Positions 25,532 through 37,732 of a DNA stretch of 64,000 nt are shown here, piece by piece (the stretch's first letter is position 1; each line of letters begins with the position of its first letter). The position numbers and the translations under genes are program-made. Source of the DNA: Xylocopa sonorina (Eukaryota > Arthropoda > Insecta > Hymenoptera > Apidae); contig NW_027490092.1 in the NCBI RefSeq assembly GCF_050948175.1, forward strand, positions 3,596,001-3,660,000, given 5' to 3'. The notes beneath the pieces are model-generated. The model saw only the letters and a list, made by a program, of their open reading frames with translations. It made no database searches and was not told the origin of the DNA.

Positions 25532-26030
25532 CGTATCGTAGGGATAGATTTCTAATGCTCCTTAAAACGACATATCGCTCCTCATTTCTATGTTTCATGA
25601 TAAGGTATAATATGATTTGCGATGTGTTATGTATTCCTCTTCTACACATCAAATGAATGTAAATGCGACACTTCCTTGCAAGGAAATAGCGTTTGCAGAT
25701 GTCTACGTATCGTAGCAATAGAGTTCTTATGATTCTTAAAACGCGATATCGCATCACATTTCTATGTTTCATGGTAAGATATAATATGATTTGCGAAGTG
25801 TCATGTATTCCCCGTCTACACATCAAATGAATGTAAATGCCACACTTCCCTGCTAGGAAATAGCGTCTGCAGATGACTAGGTATCGTAGCAATAGAGTTC
25901 TATTGCTTCTTAAAGCGCGATATCGCATCTCATTTCTATGTTTCATGGTAAGATAAAATATGATTTGCGAAGTGTCATGTATTCTTCGTGTACACATCAA
26001 ATGAATGTAAATGCGACTCTTCCTTGCAAG
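25532..26030. repeat. Transition between domains 3 and 4
   Basis: About three monomers link the two domains. The part around 25,840 to 26,035, with ATTCTTCGTGTACACATC, resembles 28,275 to 28,470 at an offset of 14 monomers (2,436 bp), so it already belongs to the domain 4 family of variants. I see no non-satellite sequence at the boundary. Confidence 0.7.
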
Positions 26031-29000
26031 GAAATAGCGTTTGCAAGTGTCTACCTATCGTAGCAATAGTGTTCTAATGCTTCTTAAAACGCGATATCGC
26101 ATCTCATTTCTATGTTTCATGGTAAGATATAATATGATTTGCGAAGTGTTATGTATTCCTCGTCTACACTTCAAATGAATGTAAATGCGACACTTCCCTG
26201 CTAGGAAATAGCGTTTGCAGATGTCTACGTATCGAAGCAATAGTGTTCAAATGCTTCTTAAAACGCGATATCGCATCTCATTTCTATGTTTCATGGTAAG
26301 GTATAATATGATTTGCGAAGTGTTATGTATTCCTCTTCTACACTTCAAATGAATGTAAATGCGACACTTCCTTGCAAGGAAATAGCGTTTGCAGATGTCT
26401 TCGTATCGTAGCAATAGAGTTCTTATGATTCTTAAAACGCGATATCGCATCTCATTTCTATGTTTCATGGTAAGATATAATATGATTCGCGAAGTGTCAT
26501 GTATTCCTCTTCTACACTTCAAATGAATGTAAATGCGACACTTCCTTGCAAGGAAATAGCGTTTGCAGATGTCTACGTATCGTAGGGATAGAGTTCTAAT
26601 GCTTCTTAAAACGACATGTCGCACCTCATTTCTATGTTTCATGATAAGATATAATATGATTTGCGATGTGTTATGTATTCCTCATCTACACATCAAATGA
26701 ATGTAAATGCGACACTTCCTTGCAAGGAAATGGCGTTTGCAGATGTCTACGTATCGTAGCAATAGAGTTCCAATGCTTCTTAAAACGCGATATCGCATCT
26801 CATTTCTATGTTTCATGGTAAGATATAATATGATTGGGGAAGTGCTATGTATTCCTCGTCTACACTTCAAATGAATGTAAACGCGACACTTCCTTGCAAG
26901 GAAATAGCGTTTGCAAATGTCTACCTATCGTAGCAATAGTTTTCTTATGATTCTTAAAACGCGATATCGCATCTCATTTCTATGTTTCATGGTAAGGTAT
27001 AATATGATTTGCGAAGTGTTATGTATTCCTCTTCTACACTTCAAATGAATGAAAATGCGACACTTCCTTGCAAGGAAATAGCGTTTGCAGATGTCTACGT
27101 ATCGTAGCAAAAGTGTTCAAATGCTTATTAAGACGCGATATCGCACCTCATTTCTATGTTTCATGATAAGATATAATATGATTTGCGATGTGTTATGTAT
27201 TCCTCGTCTACACTTCAAATGAATGTAAATGCGACACTTCCTTGCAAGGAAATAGCGTTTGCAAATGTCTACCTATCGTAGCAATAGTGTTCTAATGATT
27301 CTTAAAACGCGATATCGCATCTCATTTCTATGTTTCATGGTAAGGTATAATATGATTTGCGTAGTGTTATGTATTCCTCTTCTACACTTCAAATGAATGT
27401 AAATGCGACACTTCCTTGCAAGGAAATAGCGTTTGCAGATGTCTACGTATCGTAGCAATAGAGTTCTTATGATTCTTAAAACGCGATATCGCATCTCATT
27501 TCTATGTTTCATGGTAAGATATAATATGATTGGGGAAGTGTTATGTATTACTCGTCTACACTTCAAATAAATGTAAATGCGACACTTCCTTGCAAGGGAA
27601 TAGCGTTTGCAGATGTCTACGTATCGTAGGGATGGAGTTCTAATGCTTCTTAAAACGACATATCGCACCTCATTTCTATGTTTCATGATAAGATATAATA
27701 TGATTTGCGATGTGTTATGTATTCCTCGTCTACACATCAAACGAATGTAAATGCGACACTTCCTTGCAAGGAAATGGCGTTTGCAGATGTCTACGTATCG
27801 TAGCAATAGAGTTCCAATGCTTCTTAAAACGCGATATCGCATCTCATTTCTATGTTTCATGGTAAGATATAATATGATTGGGGAAGTGCTATGTATTCCT
27901 CGTCTACACTTCAAATGAATGTAAATGCGACACTTCCTTGCAAGGAAATAGCGTTTGCAAATGTCTACCTATCGTAGCAATAGTGTTCTAATGATTCTTA
28001 AAACGCGATACCGCATCTCATTTCTATGTTTCATGGTAATATATAATATGATTGGCGAAGTGTTATGTATTCCTCGTCTACACTTCAAATGAATGTGAAT
28101 GCGACACTTCCTCGCTAGGATATAGCGTTTGCAAATGTCTACGTATCGCAGCAATAGAGTTCTTATGATTCTTAAAACGCGATATCGCATCTCATTTCTA
28201 TGTTTCATGGTAAGATATAATATGATTTGCGAAGTGTCATGTATTCCCCGTCTACACTTCAAATGAATGTAAATGCCAAACTTCCCTGCTAGGAAATAGC
28301 GTCTGCAGATGACTAGGTATCGTAGCAATAGAGATCTATTGCTTCTTAAAGCGCGATATCGCATCTCATTTCTATGTTTCATGGTAAGATAAAATATGAT
28401 TTGCGAAGTGTCATGTATTCTTCGTGTACACATCAAATGAATGTAAATGCGACTCTTCCTTGCAAGGAAATAGCGTTTGCAGATGTCTACGTATCGCAGC
28501 AATAGAGTTCCAATGCTTCTTAAAACGCGATATCGCATCTCATTTCTGTGTTTCATGGTAAGATATAATATGATTGGGGAAGTGTTATGTATTACTCGTC
28601 TACACATCAAATGAATGCAAATGCCACACTTCCCTGCTAGGAACTAGCTTCTGCAGATGACTAGGGATCGTAGCAATAGAGTTCTAATGCTTCATAAAGC
28701 GCGATATCGCATCTCATTTCTATGTTTCATGGTAAGATAAAATATGATTTGCGAAGTGTTATGTAGTCCTCGTCTACACTTCAAATGAATGTAAATGCGA
28801 CACTTCCTTGCTAGGAAATAGCGTTTGCAGATGTCTACCTATCGTAGCAATAGAGTTCTAATGCTTCTTAAAACGCGATATCGCATCTCATTTCTATGTT
28901 TCATGGTATGATATAATATGATTTGCGAAGTGTTATGTATTCCTCTTCTACACTTCAAATGAATGTAAATGCGACACTTCCTTGCAAGGAAATAGGGTTT

Positions 29001-29161
29001 GCAGATGTCTACGTATCGAAGCAATAGAGTTCAAATGCTTATTAAGACGCGATATCGCATCCCATTTCTATGTTTCATGGTAAGATATAATATGATTTGC
29101 GATGTGTTATGTATTCCTCGTCTACACTTCAAATGAATGTAAATGCGACACTTCCTTGCAA
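26030..29161. repeat. Domain 4, first 18-monomer (3,132-bp) unit
   Basis: Sequence from about 26,030 (TTTGCAAGTGTCTACC) to about 28,290 recurs 3,132 bp downstream with few differences. From about 28,290 to 29,160 the content differs from the next unit: GATGACTAGGTATCG and GAGATCTATTGC appear here, where the next unit has CGTAGGGATAGGG. The register is nevertheless unbroken, so this is a patchwork copy. Confidence 0.82.
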
Positions 29162-30250
29162 GGAAATAGCGTTTGCAAGTGTCTACCTATCGTAGCAATA
29201 GTGTTCTAATGCTTCTTAAAACGCGATATCGCATCTCATTTCTATGTTTCATGGTAAGATATAATATGATTTGCGAAGTGTTATGTATTCCTCGTCTACA
29301 CTTCAAATGAATGTAAATGCGACACTTCCTTGCTAGGAAATAGCGTTTGCAGATGTCTACGTATCGAAGCAATAGTGTTCAAATGCTTCTTAAAACGCGA
29401 TATCGCATCTCATTTCTATGTTTCATGGTAAGGTATAATATGATTTGCGAAGTGTTATGTATTCCTCTTCTACACTTCAAATGAATGTAAATGCGACACT
29501 TCCTTGCAAGGAAATAGCGTTTGCAGATGTCTTCGTATCGTAGCAATAGAGTTCTTATGATTCTTAAAACGCGATATCGCATCTCATTTCTATGTTTCAT
29601 GGTAAGATATAATATGATTCGCGAAGTGTCATGTATTCCTCTTCTACACTTCAAATGAATGTAAATGCGACACTTCCTTGCAAGGAAATAGCGTTTGCAG
29701 ATGTCTACGTATCGTAGGGATAGAGTTCTAATGCTTCTTAAAACGACATGTCGCACCTCATTTCTATGTTTCATGATAAGATATAATATGATTTGCGATG
29801 TGTTATGTATTCCTCGTCTACACATCAAATGAATGTAAATGCGACACTTCCTTGCAAGGAAATGGCGTTTGCAGATGTCTACGTATCGTAGCAATAGAGT
29901 TCCAATGCTTCTTAAAACGCGATATCGCATCTCATTTCTATGTTTCATGGTAAGATATAATATGATTGGGGAAGTGCTATGTATTCCTCGTCTACACTTC
30001 AAATGAATGTAAACGCGACACTTCCTTGCAAGGAAATAGCGTTTGCAAATGTCTACCTATCGTAGCAATAGTTTTCTTATGATTCTTAAAACGCGATATC
30101 GCATCTCATTTCTATGTTTCATGGTAAGGTATAATATGATTTGCGAAGTGTTATGTATTCCTCTTCTACACTTCAAATGAATGAAAATGCGACACTTCCT
30201 TGCAAGGAAATAGCGTTTGCAGATGTCTACGTATCGTAGCAAAAGAGTTC
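27119..30250. repeat. 18-monomer higher-order period, marker copy 1
   Basis: The rare string AAATGCTTATTAAGACGCG starts at 27,119, 30,251, 34,601, 37,733 and 40,865. The first interval is 3,132 bp, or 18 monomers. This entry uses the marker as unit boundary and therefore overlaps the unit defined by similarity from 26,030. Confidence 0.9.
29244..29417. repeat. Representative full-length 174-bp monomer
   Basis: This interval runs from one ATGTTTCATG landmark to the next and is close to the common form. Order of segments on the plus strand: ATGTTTCATGG; an AT-rich stretch around GATATAATATGA; TTGCGAAGTG; CCTCGTCTACACTTCAAATG; ATGCGACACTTCC; the TTGCAAGG or TTGCTAGG variant; GGAAATAGCGTTTGCAGATG; TCTACGTATCG; GCAATAG; GTTCAAATG or GTTCTAATG; CTTCTTAAAACGCGATATCG; CATCTCATTTCT. 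Four segments switch between discrete states in different monomers: GGTAAGATATAATATGATTT versus GATAAGATGTAATATTCATT; GCAAGG versus GCTAGG; CGTAGCAATAG, CGAAGCAATAG or CGTAGGGATAG; and CGCGATATCGC, CGAGATATTGC, CGACATATCGC or CGTGATATCGC. Combinations of these states identify higher-order units. Confidence 0.95.
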
Positions 30251-33200
30251 AAATGCTTATTAAGACGCGATATCGCACCTCATTTCTATGTTTCATGATA
30301 AGATATAATATGATTTGCGATGTGTTATGTATTCCTCGTCTACACTTCAAATGAATGTAAATGCGACACTTCCTTGCAAGGAAATAGCGTTTGCAAATGT
30401 CTACCTATCGTAGCAATAGTGTTCTAATGATTCTTAAAACGCGATATCGCATCTCATTTCTATGTTTCATGGTAAGGTATAATATGATTTGCGTAGTGTT
30501 ATGTATTCCTCTTCTACACTTCAAATGAATGTAAATGCGACACTTCCTTGCAAGGAAATAGCGTTTGCAGATGTCTACGTATCGTAGCAATAGAGTTCTT
30601 ATGATTCTTAAAACGCGATATCGCATCTCATTTCTATGTTTCATGGTAAGATATAATATGATTGGGGAAGTGTTATGTATTACTCGTCTACACTTCAAAT
30701 AAATGTAAATGCGACACTTCCTTGCAAGGGAATAGCGTTTGCAGATGTCTACGTATCGTAGGGATGGAGTTCTAATGCTTCTTAAAACGACATATCGGAC
30801 CTCATTTCTATGTTTCATGATAAGATATAATATGATTTGCGATGTGTTATGTATTCCTCGTCTACACATCAAACGAATGTAAATGCGACACTTCCTTGCA
30901 AGGAAATGGCGTTTGCAGATGTCTACGTATCGTAGCAATAGAGTTCCAATGCTTCTTAAAACGCGATATCGCATCTCATTTCTATGTTTCATGGTAAGAT
31001 ATAATATGATTGGGGAAGTGCTATGTATTCCTCGTCTACACTTCAAATGAATGTAAATGCGACACTTCCTTGCAAGGAAATAGCGTTTGCAAATGTCTAC
31101 CTATCGTAGCAATAGTGTTCTAATGATTCTTAAAACGCGATATCGCATCTCATTTCTATGTTTCATGGTAATATATAATATGATTTGCGAAGTGTTATGT
31201 ATTCCTCGTCTACACTTCAAATGAATGTGAATGCGACACTTCCTCGCTAGGATATAGCGTTTGCAAATGTCTACGTATCGCAGCAATAGAGTTCTTATGA
31301 TTCTTAAAACGCGATATCGCATCTCATTTCTATGTTTCATGGTAAGATATAATATGATTTGCGAAGTGTCATGTATTCCCCGTCTACACTTCAAATGAAT
31401 GTAAATGCCAAACTTCCCTGCTAGGAAATAGCGTTTGCAGATGTCTACGTATCGTAGGGATAGGGTTCTAATGCTTCTTAAAACGACATATCGCTCCTCA
31501 TTTCTATGTTTCATGGTAAGATATAATATGATTTGCGACGTGTCATGTATTCTTCGTCTACACTTCAAATGAATGTAAATGCGACTCTTCCTTGCAAGGA
31601 AATAGCGTTTGCATATGTCTACGTATCGTAGCAATAGAGTTCTTATGATTCATAAAACGCGATATCGCATCTCATTTCTATGTTTCATGGTAAGGTATAA
31701 TATGATTTGCGAAGTGTTATGTATTCCTCGTCTACACTTCAAATGAATGTAAATGCGACACTTCCTTGCAAGGAAATAGCGTTTGGAGATGTCTACGTAT
31801 CGTAGCAATAGAGTTCTTATGATTCTTAAAACGCGATATCGCATATCATTTCTGTGTTTCATGGTAAGATATAATATGATTTGCGAAGTGTTATGTATTC
31901 CTCGTCTACACTTCAAATGAATGTGAATGCGACACTTCCTCGCTAGGATATAGCGTTTGCAGATGTCTACGTATCGTAGCAAAAGATTTCCAATGCTTCT
32001 TAAAACGCGATATCGCATCTCATTTCTATGTTTCATGGTAAGATATAATATGATTGGAGAAGTGTTATGCATTCCTCGTCTACACTTCAAATGAATGTAA
32101 ATGCGACACTTTCTTGCAAGGAAATAGCGTTTGCAAATGTCTACCTATCTTAGCAATAGTGTTCTAATACTTCTTAAAACGCGATATCGCTCCTCATTTC
32201 TATGTTTCATGATAAGGTATAATATGATTTGCGATGTGTAATGTATTCCTCTTCTACACATCAAATGAATGTAAATGCGACACTTCCTTGCATGGAAATA
32301 GCGTTTGCAGATGTCAACGTATCGTAGCAATAGAGATCTAATGCTCCTTAAAACGCGAAATCGCATCTCATTTCTATGTTTCATGGTAAGATATGATATG
32401 ATTTACGAAGTGTTATGTAGTCCACGTCTACACTTCAAATGAATGTGAATGCGACACTTCGTTGCTAGGAAATAGCGTTTGCAGATGTCTACGTATCGTA
32501 CGGATGGAGTTTTAGTGCTTCTTAAAACGAGATATCGCATCTCATTTCTATGTTTCATGATAAGATGCTATATTCATTGCGACGTGTTATGAAGTCCACG
32601 TCTACACTTCAAATGAATGTGAATGCGACACTTCCTTGCTAGGAAATAGCGTTTGCAGATGTCTACGTATCGAAGCAATAGAGTTCAAATGCTTCTTTAA
32701 ACGTGATATCGCATCTCATATCTATGTTTCATAGTAAGATATAATATGATTTGCGAAGTGTTATGTATTCCTCGTCTACACTTCAAATGAATGTAAATGC
32801 GACACTTCTTTGCTAGGAAATAGCGTTTGCAAATGTCTACCTATCGTAGCAATAGTGTTCTAATGCTTCTTAAAACGCGATATCGCATCTCATTTCTATG
32901 TTTCATGGTAAGATATAATATGATTGGAGAAGTGTTATGTATTTCTCGTCTACGCTTCAAATGAATGTAAATGCGACACTTCCTTGCAAGGAAATAGCGT
33001 TTGCAAATGTCTACCTATCGTAGCAATAGTGTTCTAATACTTCTTAAAACGCGATATCGCATCTCATTTCTATGTTTCATCGTAAGATATAATATGATTT
33101 GCGAAGTGTTACGTATTCCTCGTCTACACTTCAAATAAATGTACATGCGACACTTCCTTGCAAGGAAATAGCGTTTGCAGATGTCTACGTATCGAAGCAA

Positions 33201-34600
33201 TAGAGTTCAAATGCTTCTTAAAACGAGATATCGCATCTCATTTCTATGTTTCATGACAAGATGTAATATTCATTGCGAAGTGTTATGTATTTCTCGTCTA
33301 CACTTCAAATGAATGTAAATGCGACACTTCCTTGCTAGGAAATAGCGTTTGCAGATGTCAACGTATCGTAGCAATAGAGATCTTATGCTTCTTAAAACGC
33401 GATATCGCATCTCATTTCTATGTTTCATGGTAAGATTAGATATGATTTACGAAGTGTTATGTAGTCCACGTCTACACTTCAAATGAATGTGAATGCGACA
33501 CTTCCTTGCTAGGAAATAGCGTTTGCAGATGTCTACGTATCGTAGGGATGGAGTTTTAGTGCTTCTTAAAACTTGATATCGCATCTCATTTCTATGTTTC
33601 ATGATAAGATATAATATTCATTGCGAAATGTTACGTAGTCCTCGTCTACACTTCAAATGAATGTAAATGCAATACTTCCTTGCAAGGAAATAGCGTTTGC
33701 AGATGTCTACGTATCGAAGCAATAGAGTTCAAATGCTTCTTAAAACGCGATATCGCATCTCATTTCTATGTTTCATGATAAGATGTTATATTCATTGCGA
33801 AGTGTTATGTAGTCCACGTCTACACTTCAAATGAATGTGAATGCGACACTTCCTTGCTAGGAAATAGCGTTTGCAGATGTCTACGTATCGTAGGGATGGA
33901 GTTCTAGTGCTTCTTAAAACGTGATATCGCATCTCATTTCTATGTTTCATGATAAGATGTAATATTCATTGCGAAGTGTTATGTAGTCCTCGTCTACACT
34001 TCAAATGAATGTGAATGCAATACTTCCTTGCAAGGATATAGCGTTTGCAGATGTCTACGTATCGAAGCAATAGAGTTCAAATGCTTCTTAAAACGAGATA
34101 TTGCATCTCATATCTATGTTTCATGGTAAGATATAATATTCATTGCGAAGTGTTTTGCATTCCTCATCTACGATTCAAATGGATGTAAATGCGACACTTC
34201 CTTGCTAGGAAGTAGCGTTTGCAAATGTCCACGTATCGGAGCAATAGAGTTCTAACGCTTCTTTAAACGCGATATCGCATCTCATTTCTATGTTTCATGG
34301 TAAGATAGAATATGATTTGCGAAGTGTTATGTAGTCCTCGTCTACACTTCAAATGAATGTAAATGCGACACATCCTTGCTAGGAAATAGCGTTTGCAGAT
34401 GTCTACGTATCGTAGGGATGGGGTTCTAATGCTTCTTAGAACGTGATACCGCATCTCACTTCTATGTTTCATGATAAGATGTAATATTCATTGCGAAGTG
34501 CTATGTATTCCTCGTCTACACTTCAAATGAATGTAAATGCGACACTTCCTTGCTTGGAAATAGCGTTTGCAGATGTCTACGTATCGTAGCAAAAGAGTTC
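30251..34600. repeat. 25-monomer (4,350-bp) derivative of the domain 4 unit
   Basis: It lies between consecutive AAATGCTTATTAAGACGCG markers but is seven monomers longer than the 18-monomer units. The difference is a block of about nine monomers (about 33,000 to 34,560) containing GATGTTATATTCATTGCG, GTAAGATTAGATATG and CGTATCGGAGCAATAG variants. In the 34,601 and 37,733 units this block is replaced by about two monomers. The block itself reappears at about 45,600 to 46,790 and 48,330 to 49,900. Confidence 0.88.
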
Positions 34601-37600
34601 AAATGCTTATTAAGACGCGATATCGCACCTCATTTCTATGTTTCATGATAAGATATAATATGATTTGCGATGTGTTATGTATTCCTCGTCTACACTTCAA
34701 ATGAATGTAAATGCGACACTTCCTTGCAAGGAAATAGCGTTTGCAAATGTCTACCTATCGTAGCAATAGTGTTCTAATGATTCTTAAAACGCGATATCGC
34801 ATCTCATTTCTATGTTTCATGGTAAGGTATAATATGATTTGCGTAGTGTTATGTATTCCTCTTCTACACTTCAAATGAATGTAAATGCGACACTTCCTTG
34901 CAAGGAAATAGCGTTTGCAGATGTCTACGTATCGTAGCAATAGAGTTCTTGTGATTCTTAAAACGCGATATCGCATCTCATTTCTATGTTTCATGGTAAG
35001 ATATAATATGATTGGGGAAGTGTTATGTATTACTCGTCTACACTTCAAATAAATGTAAATGCGACACTTCCTTGCAAGGGAATAGCGTTTGCAGATGTCT
35101 ACGTATCGTAGGGATGGAGTTCTAATGCTTCTTAAAACGACATATCGCACCTCATTTCTATGTTTCATGATAAGATATAATATGATTTGCGATGTGTTAT
35201 GTATTCCTCGTCTACACATCAAACGAATGTAAATGCGACACTTCCTTGCAAGGAAATGGCGTTTGCAGATGTCTACGTATCGTAGCAATAGAGTTCCAAT
35301 GCTTCTTAAAACGCGATATCGCATCTCATTTCTATGTTTCATGGTAAGATATAATATGATTGGGGAAGTGCTATGTATTCCTCGTCTACACTTCAAATGA
35401 ATGTAAATGCGACACTTCCTTGCAAGGAAATAGCGTTTGCAAATGTCTACCTATCGTAGCAATAGTGTTCTAATGATTCTTAAAACGCGATATCGCATCT
35501 CATTTCTATGTTTCATGGTAATATATAATATGATTTGCGAAGTGTTATGTATTCCTCGTCTACACTTCAAATGAATGTGAATGCGACACTTCCTCGCTAG
35601 GATATAGCGTTTGCAAATGTCTACGTATCGCAGCAATAGAGTTCTTATGATTCTTAAAACGCGATATCGCATCTCATTTCTATGTTTCATGGTAAGATAT
35701 AATATGATTTGCGAAGTGTCATGTATTCCCCGTCTACACTTCAAATGAATGTAAATGCCAAACTTCCCTGCTAGGAAATAGCGTTTGCAGATGTCTACGT
35801 ATCGTAGGGATAGGGTTCTAATGCTTCTTAAAACGACATATCGCTCCTCATTTCTATGTTTCATGGTAAGATATAATATGATTTGCGACGTGTCATGTAT
35901 TCTTCGTCTACACTTCAAATGAATGTAAATGCGACTCTTCCTTGCAAGGAAATAGCGTTTGCATATGTCTACGTATCGTAGCAATAGAGTTCTTATGATT
36001 CATAAAACGCGATATCGCATCTCATTTCTATGTTTCATGGTAAGGTATAATATGATTTGCGAAATGTTATGTATTCCTCGTCTACACTTCAAATGAATGT
36101 AAATGCGACACTTCCTTGCAAGGAAATAGCGTTTGGAGATGTCTACGTATCGTAGCAATAGAGTTCTTATGATTCTTAAAACGCGATATCGCATATCATT
36201 TCTGTGTTTCATGGTAAGATATAATATGATTTGCGAAGTGTTATGTATTCCTCGTCTACACTTCAAATGAATGTGAATGCGACACTTCCTCGCTAGGATA
36301 TAGCGTTTGCAGATGTCTACGTATCGTAGCAATAGATTTCCAATGCTTCTTAAAACGCGATATCGCATCTCATTTCTATGTTTCATGGTAAGATATAATA
36401 TGATTGGAGAAGTGTTATGCATTCCTCGTCTACACTTCAAATGAATGTAAATGCGACACTTTCTTGCAAGGAAATAGCGTTTGCAAATGTCTACCTATCT
36501 TAGCAATAGTGTTCTAATACTTCTTAAAACGCGATATCGCTCCTCATTTCTATGTTTCATGATAAGGTATAATATGATTTGCGATGTGTTATGTATTCCT
36601 CTTCTACACATCAAATGAATGTAAATGCGACACTTCCTTGCATGGAAATAGCGTTTGCAGATGTCAACGTATCGTAGCAATAGAGATCTAATGCTCCTTA
36701 AAACGCGATATCGCATCTCATTTCTATGTTTCATGGTAAGATATGATATGATTTACGAAGTGTTATGTAGTCCACGTCTACACTTCAAATGAATGTGAAT
36801 GCGACACTTCCTTGCTAGGAAATAGCGTTTGCAGATGTCTACGTATCGTACGGATGGAGTTTTTGTGCTTCTTAAAACGAGATATCGCATCTCATTTCTA
36901 TGTTTCATGATAAGATGCTATATTCATTGCGACGTGTTATGAAGTCCACGTCTACACTTCAAATGAATGTGAATGCGACACTTCCTTGCTAGGAAATAGC
37001 GTTTGCAGATGTCTACGTATCGAAGCAATAGAGTTCAAATGCTTCTTTAAACGTGATATCGCATCTCATATCTATGTTTCATAGTAAGATATAATATGAT
37101 TTGCGAAGTGTTATGTATTCCTCGTCTACACTTCAAATGAATGTAAATGCGACACTTCTTTGCTAGGAAATAGCGTTTGCAAATGTCTACCTATCGTAGC
37201 AATAGTGTTCTAATGCTTCTTAAAACGCGATATCGCATCTCATTTCTATGTTTCATGGTAAGATATAATATGATTGGAGAAGTGTTATGTATTTCTCGTC
37301 TACGCTTCAAATGAATGTAAATGCGACACTTCCTTGCTAGGAAATAGCGTTTGCAAATGTCTACCTATCGTAGCAATAGAGTTCCAATGCTTCTTAAAAC
37401 GCGATATCGCATCTCATTTCTATGTTTCATCGTAAGATATAATATGATTGGGGAAGTGCTATGTATTCCTCGTCTACACTTCAAATGAATGTAAACGCGA
37501 CACTTCCTTGCAAGGAAATAGCGTTTGCAAATGTCTACCTATCGTAGCAATAGTTTTCTTATGATTCTTAAAACGCGATATCGCGTCTCATTTCTATGTT

Positions 37601-37732
37601 TCATGGTAAGGTATAATATGATTTGCGAAGTGTTATGTATTCCTCTTCTACACTTCAAATGAATGAAAATGCGACACTTCCTTGCAAGGAAATAGCGTTT
37701 GCAGATGTCTACGTATCGTAGCAAAAGAGTTC
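34601..37732. repeat. 18-monomer (3,132-bp) unit, marker copy 3
   Basis: It matches the preceding unit at an offset of 4,350 bp up to about 37,336. It then switches near CCTTGCTAGG to sequence resembling the region just before the marker. The switch shortens the unit to exactly 18 monomers. Only scattered single-base differences from neighbouring units were seen, for example GAAATG near 36,061. Confidence 0.9.
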
